A program made the position numbers and the translations under genes. Positions 25,299 to 34,458 of a stretch of DNA of 64,000 nucleotides are shown here, in pieces; the stretch's first letter is position 1; the number at the start of each line of letters is the position of its first letter. This DNA is from RUG708 sp050946535. Lineage in GTDB: Bacteria; Bacillota; Clostridia; Peptostreptococcales; Anaerovoracaceae. A model generated the notes under the pieces. The model had not been told where the DNA came from. It was given only the letters and a program-made list of their open reading frames with translations, and ran no database searches. The DNA lies in NCBI GenBank assembly GCA_050946535.1, contig JBMNUZ010000004.1, positions 62,001-126,000 of the forward strand, in the 5' to 3' direction.

Positions 25299-27611
25299 CT
25301 ATTCCTCCATTCCAAGATTCAGCTCTTTCGACGAGAGTTGTGACTTTGCTATATCTCTGTATACGCTGCACGATCTGAGAAGTTCTTCGTGCGTTCCCTG
25401 TCCGACCATTCTGCCCTCGTCGAGAACGATTATCTGATCGGCATGCATGATCGTGCTCACTCGCTGTGCGACGATCATTACCGTGCTCGCCCCCGACTTT
25501 TCGGCGAATGCCTTCCTGAGCTCGGCATCTGTCTTCATGTCAAGCGCTGAGAAACTGTCGTCAAATATGAATATTTCAGGCTTCTTGACGATCGCTCTTG
25601 CGATTGCAAGCCTCTGCTTCTGACCGCCTGAAACGTTTGAACCGCCCTGAGCGATGTGAGTCTCGAGGCCTTCAGGCTTTTCATCTATGAACTCGGTCGC
25701 CTGAGCTATGTCAGCGGCCTCTCTCAATTCGTCGTCTGTCGCATTTTCATCGCCGAATCTGAGGTTGGAAGCGATCGTTCCCGAGAACAGCGTGCCTTTC
25801 TGCGGGACGAACCCTATCATCGACCTGAGCTCTTCAATCGGCATTTTTCTGATATCGACGCCGTCTATCGTGACCGATCCACGCGTTACATCGTAAAAAC
25901 GAGGCACCAGATTGATCAGCGAGGATTTGCCGGAACCCGTGCTCCCTATAAACGCTGTGGTAGTACCCGGTTCAGCGGTGAAACTGATGTCCGAGATGAC
26001 CTCGTCTTCTGCATCCGGATACGCGAATCCGACATTGTTGAATCTGACTACGCCCTTTTTCTCCGCAACGTGTTCAGGGTTCTCAGGCTCTCTGATCGAC
26101 GGCTCGGTTGTTATGACTTCGTCGATTCTTTCGGCAGCCACGCCTGCTCTCGGCAGGAATATCGATATCATCGTAAGCATAAGGAACGACATTACGATCA
26201 TCATCGCATATGTGATGAACGCCGTCATCTGGCCTATCTGCAGCTCACCGTCGTCGATTCTGTGCGATGCCACCCATACGATCAGCAGCGTGGTTCCATA
26301 CATGATAAGACTCATGCCCGGGAACATGAACGTCATCGCTCTGCTCGTGAAGAGCTGAGTATCTGCGAGATCCCTGTTCGCCTTGTCAAACTTCCTGGAT
26401 TCTTCCTTCTCGCGTCCGAACGCTCTTATTACCGAAAGTCCGGTCAGAATTTCCCTGGACACGAGGTTCAGCGCATCGATGAGCTTCTGCATGATCTTGA
26501 ATTTTTTCAGCGTAGCACCCATCAGGATCGAAACGAAAACTATGATGCATACTACCGCGAGTATGATGATCCATTCCATGCTGGCGCCCGTCTGCACGAC
26601 TTTGTAGATGCCGCCGATGCCGAGTATAGGTGCGTAGAGAAGAACTCTGAGCATGAACACTATTACCAGCTGGATCTGCTGAATATCGTTCGTACTTCTT
26701 GTTATGAGCGACGCCGTTGAGAATTTCTCCATGTCTGCGTCCGAAAAACTCATGACACGGTGGAATATCTCGCTGCGCATGTTTCTTCCGACAGCAGCGC
26801 CTATTCCTGACGCTGCGTATGCGGTCAGCACCGCCGCCGCGAGCATGATGAGCGACATGATGCCCATCTTGAGTCCGACGCTCCACATGTACTTCATCTG
26901 AAGCGCATCCATGTCTATTCCTGCGTCCTCGTCGGCCGCCGCGGCATAAGCCGAACCCATCGAAGTTATGATCGAGCTGCCCATCGAGTCGATCGTCTTG
27001 CTGGTGGACTCTCTGAGCTGGCTTATCACTTCGCTGCCCGACCCGCTCTGGACCATCTGCAGCAGCATAGGCCTTACATCTACGTATGTGTTAGTCTTGC
27101 CGTTCTCGTCCTCTTCCTCGAACGAGCTGACATTTATGCCGAGCATGGCCGCGATCTCATCGACCGACATATCTTCAATATCCGGAGCCTGCTGTCCTGT
27201 GGCAGACGCCTGGCTGGACAGCATGTCTGAAACCACTTCTTTAAACTGCGATTCCGACATGTGAGACGCCCCGTAATTCATTAAAAGAGGCAGCTGAAGC
27301 TTCTCATCGAGTTTGTCCAGCTGCTCTTCGTCATCCGTCTTCCTCACGTAAATGCCGTCTTCCTCTTCGAATGCATTTTCCCACGTGCTCTTCTCGCTGC
27401 TGTTCATGAACATCTCGGCGTAGTCGTATTCCTCCTGCGTGATTTTCTCCGGAACGATGTGACTCACACCCTTGTTTGTGATTCCGACGTCGATGATGTC
27501 CGACATGTACTGCGGAAGTGATAAATCGCAGTACGCCTGAACGACGAGAAGGAGCGCAACAATGAGCACCGGAAGCCAGTACCTCCTGAGGTATTTGAAA
27601 ATCTTACTCAT
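25299..27611 (-). CDS. ABC exporter half-transporter with large extracytoplasmic insertion
   Basis: This 770-residue partner of the preceding exporter subunit has Walker A GSTGSGKSSL and signature VSGGQKQR. Its Walker B reads IFIFDDSFSALD, with Asp replacing the catalytic Glu. Between the first two membrane helices, residues about 40-240 form an acidic, Ser/Met-rich insertion rather than a short loop. Related Clostridia exporters carry similar insertions, but its role is not known; it would lie outside the membrane and could act in substrate or partner recognition. No regulator gene is adjacent. It is the first gene of a run reaching recG. Confidence 0.88.
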   Translation of the reverse strand: MSKIFKYLRRYWLPVLIVALLLVVQAYCDLSLPQYMSDIIDVGITNKGVSHIVPEKITQEEYDYAEMFMNSSEKSTWENAFEEEDGIYVRKTDDEEQLDKLDEKLQLPLLMNYGASHMSESQFKEVVSDMLSSQASATGQQAPDIEDMSVDEIAAMLGINVSSFEEEDENGKTNTYVDVRPMLLQMVQSGSGSEVISQLRESTSKTIDSMGSSIITSMGSAYAAAADEDAGIDMDALQMKYMWSVGLKMGIMSLIMLAAAVLTAYAASGIGAAVGRNMRSEIFHRVMSFSDADMEKFSTASLITRSTNDIQQIQLVIVFMLRVLLYAPILGIGGIYKVVQTGASMEWIIILAVVCIIVFVSILMGATLKKFKIMQKLIDALNLVSREILTGLSVIRAFGREKEESRKFDKANRDLADTQLFTSRAMTFMFPGMSLIMYGTTLLIVWVASHRIDDGELQIGQMTAFITYAMMIVMSFLMLTMISIFLPRAGVAAERIDEVITTEPSIREPENPEHVAEKKGVVRFNNVGFAYPDAEDEVISDISFTAEPGTTTAFIGSTGSGKSSLINLVPRFYDVTRGSVTIDGVDIRKMPIEELRSMIGFVPQKGTLFSGTIASNLRFGDENATDDELREAADIAQATEFIDEKPEGLETHIAQGGSNVSGGQKQRLAIARAIVKKPEIFIFDDSFSALDMKTDAELRKAFAEKSGASTVMIVAQRVSTIMHADQIIVLDEGRMVGQGTHEELLRSCSVYRDIAKSQLSSKELNLGMEE

Positions 27612-28075
27612 ATTGCTTTGATATTATTCGCCCTTCTTATTCCTGATTCGTTAATTACTAAATGATAATTTGTTCAATCTCTTTTCTCTTCCCGCACTGC
27701 CTGCACAGTAATGGGAAGAATGCCGCCCCGCACTGCCTGCACAGGCATGAGAAAATGCCCCTCATCCTGTTACCAGACGTGAAATTTCCCGTATTACACT
27801 GCCTGCTCCTGCCGTGCCTGATCCCGCTTGTCCGCTGTTTTCATATGAGCAGCCTTATATTGCCTCCTTCAGAGACTTCTGCTCCTTCAGCCGATTCTGC
27901 CCTTTCAGCGGGGATTTCAATTCTGGCAGACAGCGTTCCACAACAATAACAAACGGGTTGCCCTTCAGCCGGATTTAAAGCCTTGATGAAAAGCATGATC
28001 TCTTAAACATCAGCTGCTTAATCGTCCTGATATGTCACTGATACAGCCCCTGCAGTGCCGGGTTTTCCGTCATTC
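27612..28075. repeat. Intergenic region with short degenerate repeats
   Basis: Between yjbQ and the ABC exporter, 27690-27860 contains repeated CACTGCCTGC units: two copies embedded in CCCGCACTGCCTGCACAG (from about 27693 and 27729) and a diverged copy near 27799. No convincing coding region or terminator was found. The exporter promoter must lie here but no clear hexamers stand out, and its ribosome binding site is weak. Confidence 0.5.
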
Positions 28076-28501
28076 TCAGACAAACTTTACATAAACCAAT
28101 CTGTCTCTCGGACCGTCGAATTCCATGAAATATACGCCCTGCCAGGTACCGAGCAGCAGTTTCTTGTTTCTTACGATCAGAGTCTGCGACATGCCTGTGA
28201 GCGTAGACTTCAGATGTGCGGCGGAATTGCCCTCCGAGTGAGCGTAACCGTCCTCCCACGGAACTATCTCTGCGAGTTCCTTTTTAATGTCCCTCTGCAC
28301 GTCAGGATCGGCGTTCTCGTTCACTGTTACTCCGGCGGTCGTGTGCGGAATGTCGACGACACATATACCGGCCGAGATGCCGCTGAATTCGATTATCTCA
28401 TTAATCTTTGAAGTAATATCGATCATCTGCGTATGCTCGCTCGTCTTTACCGGGAACCTGTACAGATTTCCTCCTAGATATTCAAAATTCTTATCTGCCA
28501 T
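28076..28501 (-). CDS. yjbQ: YjbQ/UPF0047 family protein (secondary thiamine-phosphate synthase-like)
   Basis: This 141-residue protein of the YjbQ fold has the conserved segments DIPHTTAGVTVNENADPDV and GTWQGVYFMEFDGPRDR, and a conserved His-bearing AHLKSTLTG. Escherichia coli YjbQ shows weak thiamine-phosphate synthase activity, but the physiological function of the family is unsettled. GGAGGCAATT precedes the ATG at 28501. It stands alone with a terminator upstream of it. Confidence 0.88.
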   Translation of the reverse strand: MADKNFEYLGGNLYRFPVKTSEHTQMIDITSKINEIIEFSGISAGICVVDIPHTTAGVTVNENADPDVQRDIKKELAEIVPWEDGYAHSEGNSAAHLKSTLTGMSQTLIVRNKKLLLGTWQGVYFMEFDGPRDRLVYVKFV

Positions 28502-28906
28502 AATTGCCTCCACTTTTCACAAATTTTCATAGATATTCATCGAAATATAAATAAAAAAGAACGTACTTTATGTAATATACCATAAAGCAAGACCGTATTA
28601 ACACGAAAAATCCGATCGGCTCCGCTAATATAAATAAATAACACAAGTTGTCGTTCGCTCCGCGGACAGATTCCAGCACAGCCGGCAGCTGAAAATCAGG
28701 ACAGAAACATGGCCGTGCAGACGTGATCTGCACGGCCTTCAATTCTGCTCAAAGTATTCTGTTTACTTATCCGATTAGGTATTGTGCACGGACTTTTGCA
28801 CAGACGATTCTGCCGGCTTGTTCCGCTTCACGGATCCATCTGAAAGAACCGTCTGACACGCAGAACCGTTTGGTGCGGCTCAGCCCGCCGCATGATTTAT
28901 AATACA
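28502..28906. other. Intergenic region upstream of yjbQ
   Basis: It contains the terminator at 28711-28737 and, nearer yjbQ, an A/T-rich stretch with a possible minus -10 (TATATT near 28575). 28740-28906 shows nothing recognisable. No gene was seen. Confidence 0.45.
28711..28737. terminator. Terminator downstream of the 28907-29269 gene
   Basis: The perfect 10-bp stem GGCCGTGCAG with CTGCACGGCC has a 7-base loop and is followed on the minus strand by ATGTTTTC. Confidence 0.75.
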
Positions 28907-29269
28907 TTATTTTATCTTCTGTCTCGCAGCCTCGAGTGCGGCCTGTTCCTCCTGCCTCTTCTTTTCGGCAAGAGCCTTCTTTTCACGCTCGCGTTCTTCC
29001 ATCTCGCGAGTCCCGTTTATCGCATCTATTATCTCCTGACCGATCCTCTGCCCGGCGAGCTCCTTCCACTGCTCGTCAGTATATGTGTTGAGCCGGTCCG
29101 GATGTATATTGTTTATCCAGCAGTAATCGTGAAGACTTTTCAGCGTATCCTGTGTCAGCCACCTGCACCATTTCGGCATCGGAAGCTGTATGTTAACGCT
29201 CATAAGCCTTTCTCTTCCCGCCTTTTTATTTTTTTTAACGAGTCCTGTAAGCATCCAGGAAATCTTCAT
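28907..29269 (-). CDS. Small charged protein, unknown function
   Basis: This protein is 120 residues from the ATG at 29269 (GGGAGAG upstream) or 98 from the ATG at 29203 (GAAAGG upstream); both starts are plausible. It has a conserved-looking middle section, LPKWCRWL-like at its start and DQWKELAG-like later (TQDTLKSLHDYCWINNIHPD lies between), then a C-terminal Lys/Glu/Arg-rich helix (about 88-118). No signal, membrane segment or metal motif was seen. The family is not recognised. A terminator follows it. Confidence 0.6.
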   Translation of the reverse strand: MKISWMLTGLVKKNKKAGRERLMSVNIQLPMPKWCRWLTQDTLKSLHDYCWINNIHPDRLNTYTDEQWKELAGQRIGQEIIDAINGTREMEEREREKKALAEKKRQEEQAALEAARQKIK

Positions 29270-29396
29270 TCGTCAACTCTCCCGCTTAATATTAATCCCG
29301 TAACAATAATAATATAGTATACTCTATTTTCCACAAGCTGTCACCTGTGGCAGCCGGACGAAAAACGCTGTGATTTCCGCTCATTCATCCGACGTA

Positions 29397-29424
29397 TTGA
29401 CTTTTTCTGTGGAATAAATATTCA
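29397..29424 (+). promoter_or_regulatory. Possible thrH-cobI promoter
   Basis: TTGACT, 16 bp, then TATTCA. The -35 is one mismatch from consensus and the -10 two. The gap to the thrH start is about 70 bases. Confidence 0.45.
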
Positions 29425-29493
29425 GAAGATAATATAATCATTTTGTAGTGATTTTTTATTCCCGTAAAAATATTGTTTGATTGGAGGACTTCA

Positions 29494-30099
29494 ATGTTTA
29501 TAACATGTTTTGACCTCGAAGGCGTACTCGTACCGGAAATCTGGATTGCGTTCGCCGATGCGGCCGGCATTCCCGAACTCAGAAAGACGACGAGAGACGA
29601 ACCTGACTACGACAAGCTAATGAATTACAGGCTCGATATTCTCAGGGAGCACAATCTTGGTTTGAAAGAAATCCAGGAAACGATCGCGAAAATAGATCCA
29701 TTCCCCGGCGCGAAGGAATTTCTCGACAGACTCAGACCTCTGACACAGATCATCATCATAAGCGATACATTCACGCAGTTTGCAGGTCCTCTCATGGAGA
29801 AGCTGGGCTGGCCGACGATCTTCTGCAACTCTCTCGAGGTTGAAGACGACGGAACGATCTCGGGCTTCAAGATGAGGGTTGAGAATTCTAAGTACAGCAC
29901 CGTAAAGGCTCTGCAGTCGATCGGCTTTGAGACCATCGCATCCGGAGACAGCTACAACGATCTCGGCATGATCAAGGCCAGCAAAGCAGGTTTTCTCTTC
30001 AGAAGCACAGACACAATCAAGGCAGATAATCCTGACATCCCGGCTTACGACGAATACGACGAGCTTTTTGAAGCTATCAGGAAAGTGCTGGAGGCGTAG
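29494..30099 (+). CDS. thrH: ThrH-type phosphoserine phosphatase / homoserine phosphotransferase
   Basis: This HAD-family enzyme dephosphorylates phosphoserine and in Pseudomonas can pass the phosphate to homoserine, linking serine and threonine synthesis. The 201-residue protein begins MFITCFDLEGVLVPEIWIAF; its DLEG catalytic loop (instead of DxDGT) followed by VPEIW is the ThrH hallmark. Later come ISDTF and ASGDSYNDLGMI for magnesium. TTGGAGGA lies before the ATG at 29494. It is followed six bases on by a cobI-like gene. Confidence 0.9.
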   Translation: MFITCFDLEGVLVPEIWIAFADAAGIPELRKTTRDEPDYDKLMNYRLDILREHNLGLKEIQETIAKIDPFPGAKEFLDRLRPLTQIIIISDTFTQFAGPLMEKLGWPTIFCNSLEVEDDGTISGFKMRVENSKYSTVKALQSIGFETIASGDSYNDLGMIKASKAGFLFRSTDTIKADNPDIPAYDEYDELFEAIRKVLEA

Positions 30100-30105
30100 A
30101 GCGCA

Positions 30106-30786
30106 TTGAAGGGAATACTCTACGGCGTAGGCACCGGGCCGGGCGATCCTGAGCTCATGACTCTCAAAGCGGTACGCGTCATAAAAGAATGCAGCGTGAT
30201 AGCAGTGCCGGCGTCTGATCCGGAGGAATGCATGGCGTACAACACCGCCTGCGGGGCATATCCGGAGACAGCCGGAAAGGAAATCCTCAAAGTGCCTTTT
30301 CTCATGGGTGGCACGGAGGAGGAACGCATCGAGCGGAGAGAAGCGAACGCCGCAAAAATAGCAGAAGTCCTCGACGAAGGCACAGATGTGGCATTTCTCA
30401 CCATCGGAGACCCGCTCATCTACACCACGTTCGGATATGCAGCCGCCATCCTGAAAAACAGAGGTTACGATATCGAGATCGTAAACGGCGTTCCGTCGTT
30501 CTGCGCTGCTGCTTCAAGGATCGGCACGATGCTCTGCAGCGGCAGCGAAGGACTCGAAATAATACCCGGCAGCGAAGAACCGCCAGAAAAAACGCGCGTA
30601 TTCATGAAAAACGAGTCAGAACTTCCGCCTCTGCTCGACAGGCTCCGCAGCGAAGACTCAGACGTGTCCATCGTCGAAAACTGCTGTCTCGAATCCGAGC
30701 GCGTTTTCAGAGACATTAACTCGCTGCCGGACGACATCGGTTATTTCAACATCATCATCGCAAAAGACAAAAACGATGAGACATAA
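30106..30786 (+). CDS. Precorrin-2 C20-methyltransferase family protein (CobI/CbiL-like)
   Basis: This SAM-dependent tetrapyrrole methylase family protein (226 residues) has the opening GVGTGPGDPELMTLKAV, then TIGDPLIYTTFGY and the loop VNGVPSFCAAASRIG, all typical of the precorrin-2 C20-methyltransferase that acts early in corrin ring synthesis. The start is TTG at 30106 with GGAGG 11 bases upstream, inside the end of thrH; no suitable ATG exists. No other cobalamin gene is in the window. A strong terminator follows. Confidence 0.85.
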   Translation: MKGILYGVGTGPGDPELMTLKAVRVIKECSVIAVPASDPEECMAYNTACGAYPETAGKEILKVPFLMGGTEEERIERREANAAKIAEVLDEGTDVAFLTIGDPLIYTTFGYAAAILKNRGYDIEIVNGVPSFCAAASRIGTMLCSGSEGLEIIPGSEEPPEKTRVFMKNESELPPLLDRLRSEDSDVSIVENCCLESERVFRDINSLPDDIGYFNIIIAKDKNDET

Positions 30787-31108
30787 CAGTGCAGATATAG
30801 ATAGTTTTCTTCACGAGGCCGGTATAATTTTGCCGCACCTCGCCGATGCTCAGCAGCGCGCAAACGCACAATACAAAAAGTGGAATCCATCGATTCCACT
30901 TTTATTTAATATATTCTATATGTTCTTTATTTCTATTTTTTATATTATTTATTTCTCTATTTATTTCTCTGATGCCCTTCTCTGATACCCTCCCAGCGCT
31001 CCGTATGCGCCGTACAAGCGGATAATGTCAGGGCAGATCCCACATTTACCTGAAATCGGTGACGGCACGCCAGTGCTCCACATGTACCGTAAAAGAGGAT
31101 CAGGCTTA
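30787..31108. other. Intergenic region after cobI
   Basis: It holds the cobI terminator (30876-30903) and then a T-rich stretch. A short reading frame from 30776 overlaps the cobI stop but runs through the terminator hairpin, so it is not called. Nothing else was recognised. Confidence 0.5.
30876..30903 (+). terminator. Terminator downstream of thrH-cobI
   Basis: The perfect 11-bp stem AAAAGTGGAAT with ATTCCACTTTT is followed by ATTTAATATATTC. It can act in both directions. Confidence 0.85.
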
Positions 31109-32368
31109 TTAGTTGTTGATGCGCTGATGAGCAGCGAATCCTCCATCTTTCAGAGTGTCGAACTTGTATCCGCAGCACTGAGCCCAGGTGAGGAACGAAT
31201 CGATCGCGTTCACTGTGTACGGATGTATGTCGTGACACAATATTATCGATTTTTCGTTTTTCTGCACTCCTCTTTCCATACGGGCGAGAATCTGTGCGCT
31301 GTCCTTTGTATCACCCGCGTCGCCGCTGAGAACATTCCAGTCGAAGTACCAGTATCCCTTTGCGGTACATTCGTTTGCGAGCCTTGTCATAAGACCGTAG
31401 CAGTATTTCGCACTGACGGTATTCGACCCGCCGCCCGGGAATCTCATGATCTTAGTCTTGTGGCCCGTCTGCTGTTTGACCACGTCCTCCATCTGGTTGA
31501 AATCGTCCCAGAACGCCTGATCGCTCGCATAGATCGAGCTGTACGAGTGAGAATAAGTATGTATTCCGATCGCGTGTCCGGCGTCGTATTCTTTCTTTAT
31601 GCAGTACGCGTATTCGGGATATGCGTTTGTGACGAAGAATGTCGCCTTGACCTTGTGGCGTGCAAGGATGTCAAGCAGCTGGTCCGTGTATTTATATGGG
31701 CCGTCGTCGAACGTCAGATAGATCACTTTCTGACCGTTCTTTTCCTTAGGCGGTTTCGGCTTAGGGAACTTCTTTACCGTTATGTTTCTCACTGCCGTTC
31801 CCGTCCTGCCTTTGTAATCTGTTACCGAATAAGTCAGTTTGTATTTGCCTGGCTTCGATGTGTCCAGATCGCCCGTGACCTGAACTCTGGAAGTGATATC
31901 GTTTCCGAAAATATCGGACGCATAATACGAATCTTTGAACCCGATCGTGTCGTAAACGGTAAAATTCTTTCCGCCGTTGAGCGTTATGACCGGCTTCATG
32001 TCCTTCACCGTCACGGTGCGCTTTTTTTCGGCCTTCTGGCTGTGATACTTAGCAGTATAGGTGATTTTGTATGTGCCCTCTTTTTTGACATCCACTTTTC
32101 CGCTCTTTTTGACGCGGACATCTTTCTTCATATTCTTGAATGTTTTATTGGTCCGCACAGCCTCTGCACCGGCGTCTTCGTACTTTTCATCCTGTTCTAC
32201 CGTTATCTCGGGTTTCCCCTTAAGTTCAAGCGAAAGCGTCCAGTTGCCCGGCCCGAAAAGAACAACCAGCACAATAATAAGCAGAACTGCAGCAGCAAAG
32301 ACAGTCAGCGAGATGCGCCTCCGCCTCATCATCTCCTGTCTTCTGCGGCTGTGATTAAACTCTTCCAT
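31109..32368 (-). CDS. Membrane-anchored polysaccharide deacetylase with Ig-like repeats
   Basis: This 419-residue surface enzyme is probably a peptidoglycan or glycan N-deacetylase. It has a short cytoplasmic Arg-rich tail and one membrane anchor (about 18-40). Two bacterial Ig-like (DUF5011/HYR-type) domains follow (about 52-125 and 128-205), and then a NodB homology domain. NodB motifs seen are LTFDDGPY (motif 1, metal Asp), HTYSH (motif 2, metal His pair), RFPGGGSN (motif 3) and a late LCHDI. The metal-binding residues are all present. It is single, on the minus strand, and divergent from panC. Confidence 0.9.
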   Translation of the reverse strand: MEEFNHSRRRQEMMRRRRISLTVFAAAVLLIIVLVVLFGPGNWTLSLELKGKPEITVEQDEKYEDAGAEAVRTNKTFKNMKKDVRVKKSGKVDVKKEGTYKITYTAKYHSQKAEKKRTVTVKDMKPVITLNGGKNFTVYDTIGFKDSYYASDIFGNDITSRVQVTGDLDTSKPGKYKLTYSVTDYKGRTGTAVRNITVKKFPKPKPPKEKNGQKVIYLTFDDGPYKYTDQLLDILARHKVKATFFVTNAYPEYAYCIKKEYDAGHAIGIHTYSHSYSSIYASDQAFWDDFNQMEDVVKQQTGHKTKIMRFPGGGSNTVSAKYCYGLMTRLANECTAKGYWYFDWNVLSGDAGDTKDSAQILARMERGVQKNEKSIILCHDIHPYTVNAIDSFLTWAQCCGYKFDTLKDGGFAAHQRINN

Positions 32369-32502
32369 AACTCAAATATATCCGGAAAAATAAATTCCGG
32401 ATCCGCTGTTTTCCCTCCTATATACTTTTTCCTTTTCTTATATCTAATGTACACCATTATAAGTGAGATTAATATCAAATTCTCCTTAATATTCCTTAAT
32501 GA

Positions 32503-32531
32503 TTGACGCACAATTTGATTAGTAATAAAAT
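32503..32531 (+). promoter_or_regulatory. panC promoter
   Basis: TTGACG, a 17-bp spacer and TAAAAT, about 100 bases before the panC start. The leader contains a small hairpin ACGGT...ACCGT (near 32593-32613). Confidence 0.7.
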
Positions 32532-32631
32532 AAGGACTTGTATTAAGGGGTGCTCTTTGCCGCCTCAGGAAAAACCAATATTTCAGGTCAGGACGGTATC
32601 TTTTCAAACCGTACCAGAATCGGAGGAAACA

Positions 32632-33489
32632 ATGTCAGAACCAAAAATCATCTCAAACCCTGCGGAAGTGCAGAAAATAGCGCGTCAATGGAAAAAAGAA
32701 GGCTATACCATCGGTCTCGTGCCGACTATGGGCTATCTTCACGACGGCCACAGAAGCCTCATCCACAAGGCGGCCATGCAGAACGATAAAGTCATCGTAA
32801 GCGTATTTGTCAACCCTATTCAGTTCGGACCGAACGAGGATCTCGACAGCTATCCGAGAGATCTCGAAGCCGATACTGCCGTATGCGCATCCGAGGGAGT
32901 CGATATAATATTCCACCCTGAGCCGGAAGACATGTACGGAGACCACTTCCTCACACACGTTGAAGTCGATGAAATTACCAAGGTACTGTGCGGAAAGTCG
33001 CGTCCGGTTCATTTCAGAGGAGTCACGACAGTCGTAAATAAACTGATGAACATTTCGAAGGCCGACAGGGCTTATTTCGGCCAGAAGGACGCCCAGCAGC
33101 TCGCTGTCGTAAGAAAAATGGTAAAAGATCTCAACATGGACATCGAAGTCGTCGGATGCCCTATCGTCCGCGAAGAGGACGGTCTCGCAAAGAGTTCCAG
33201 AAACAAATACCTTTCACCGGAAGAAAGAAAGGCTGCAGTTGTTCTCAGCAGATCGCTGAACAAGGCGCATAAACTTATGGATGAAGGCGAAAGGAACGCC
33301 GACAAGATCCGTGAGACAATCAGAGAGGAACTTTCAAGCGAACCGCTCGCGGATATCGAATACGTTTCCGTGGTCGACTCAGAGAGTCTTCAGGACATCG
33401 AAGGCGACGTAACAGCTCCGGTCCTCGTGGCTATAGCCGTAAGAATCGGAAGCACAAGACTGATCGACAACTTCTCTTTCGAGCTTTAA
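32632..33489 (+). CDS. panC: Pantothenate synthetase
   Basis: PanC joins pantoate and beta-alanine with ATP to make pantothenate (vitamin B5), the precursor for coenzyme A (coaD is at 16878-17384). The 285-residue protein has VPTMGYLHDGHRSLI (HxGH), the beta-alanine/pantoate region FVNPIQFGPNEDLDSYPRD, YFGQKDAQQ and SSRNKYLS. CGGAGGAAAC precedes the ATG at 32632; an upstream open stretch lacks a start signal. panB and panD are not adjacent. A terminator follows at 33599. Confidence 0.97.
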   Translation: MSEPKIISNPAEVQKIARQWKKEGYTIGLVPTMGYLHDGHRSLIHKAAMQNDKVIVSVFVNPIQFGPNEDLDSYPRDLEADTAVCASEGVDIIFHPEPEDMYGDHFLTHVEVDEITKVLCGKSRPVHFRGVTTVVNKLMNISKADRAYFGQKDAQQLAVVRKMVKDLNMDIEVVGCPIVREEDGLAKSSRNKYLSPEERKAAVVLSRSLNKAHKLMDEGERNADKIRETIREELSSEPLADIEYVSVVDSESLQDIEGDVTAPVLVAIAVRIGSTRLIDNFSFEL

Positions 33490-33598
33490 TAAATCAAAAT
33501 AAAATCATTCCGGGGCGCATGTGAAAACAGGCTGCAGTCCGTTTCCGCGTACGCCTCGTTTCACGTATTGATTCATAAGTCATGATAACAGATATAAT

Positions 33599-33634
33599 AA
33601 GAGGCGTGCCGTTCTCGACAACAGCACGCCTCTT
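33599..33634. terminator. Shared terminator after panC and the cytidylate-kinase-like gene
   Basis: The perfect 11-bp stem AAGAGGCGTGC with GCACGCCTCTT has a 14-base loop and TTGG or ATTATAT on the two sides. It lies between convergent genes. Confidence 0.85.
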
Positions 33635-33687
33635 TTGGCAAAGATTTTTTCAATTTTATTCCGGCGGACGCCGGCAAACAGACGGAT

Positions 33688-34314
33688 CTACTCTTCTGCT
33701 GGTTTTTCAGCAGATACGACCCCGAGCTCTTCCGCCATCTTGATAATCAGATCAGCCGTTCCCTCGATGCCGAACATGCTGCTGTCGAGCGAAACGTTGT
33801 AATTGTCAGCCGCGCCCCATTCGCGGTCTGTGTAGTAGCGGTAATTCTTACGTCTCTTTTTATCTTCCTCGTTTATCGTCTTGATAGGGTTCGTTGTCTG
33901 AACGCCGTACTGATTGACTACTCTGTCAGCCCTGTCCTTCGGATTGGCATGTATGAATACGTGGAACGCATCATCTCTGTTTCTGAGGATATAGTCGGAA
34001 CAGCGGCCTACTATTACGCACGGCGCTTCGTCGGCAAGCTCCAGTATGATGCTCCTCTGCATCGACCAGAGATAATCCTCTGTCGACATGCCGTTAAACG
34101 TGGACGACGCAAATGGAAGCGAAAACAGATTGTTCGGACCTCTCTGCTCGCCGTGCTCCTTGATGAATGATTCGGCAAAGCCCGTTCTCTCCGCAGACTT
34201 GGCGATAAGCGCTTTGTCGTAAAACGCAAAGCCCAGCTTGTTCGCTACGATTTCAGCGATTTTTCTTCCGCCGCTTCCGAATTCTCTGCTGATCGTTATG
34301 ATTCTGATGCTCAT
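33688..34314 (-). CDS. Cytidylate kinase-like family protein
   Basis: This 208-residue P-loop kinase has TISREFGSGGRKIAEIVA near the start (nucleotide-binding loop), a VIVGRCSDYILR segment and an Arg/Lys-rich lid KKRRKNYRYYTDREWG. It matches the cytidylate-kinase-like family (PF13189) rather than true Cmk; members' substrates are mostly unknown. The acidic C-terminal tail (EEL...AEKPAEE) is not conserved in the family. It is monocistronic. Confidence 0.82.
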   Translation of the reverse strand: MSIRIITISREFGSGGRKIAEIVANKLGFAFYDKALIAKSAERTGFAESFIKEHGEQRGPNNLFSLPFASSTFNGMSTEDYLWSMQRSIILELADEAPCVIVGRCSDYILRNRDDAFHVFIHANPKDRADRVVNQYGVQTTNPIKTINEEDKKRRKNYRYYTDREWGAADNYNVSLDSSMFGIEGTADLIIKMAEELGVVSAEKPAEE

Positions 34315-34458
34315 TTTTCCACCTCCCTACAGTCTTCCTGAGTCGTAATATAACAGGGAACCGTGATTTCACACCAGCTGTCTCTTTATATATTGATTAT
34401 ACACCAAGTGAGTGAAAAACCATAGTGAGCACATACACAAATTTTGGGAAACGTGATC

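Noticed and set aside
27662..27949. Possible Cys/His-rich zinc-finger peptide
   Set aside because: The Cys-His pattern comes from the repeated CACTGCCTGC unit; no ribosome binding site or family match.
30776..30985. Small gene overlapping the cobI stop
   Set aside because: The ATG overlaps the stop as in coupled genes, but the frame runs through the cobI terminator hairpin and its C-terminus is a T-rich artefact.
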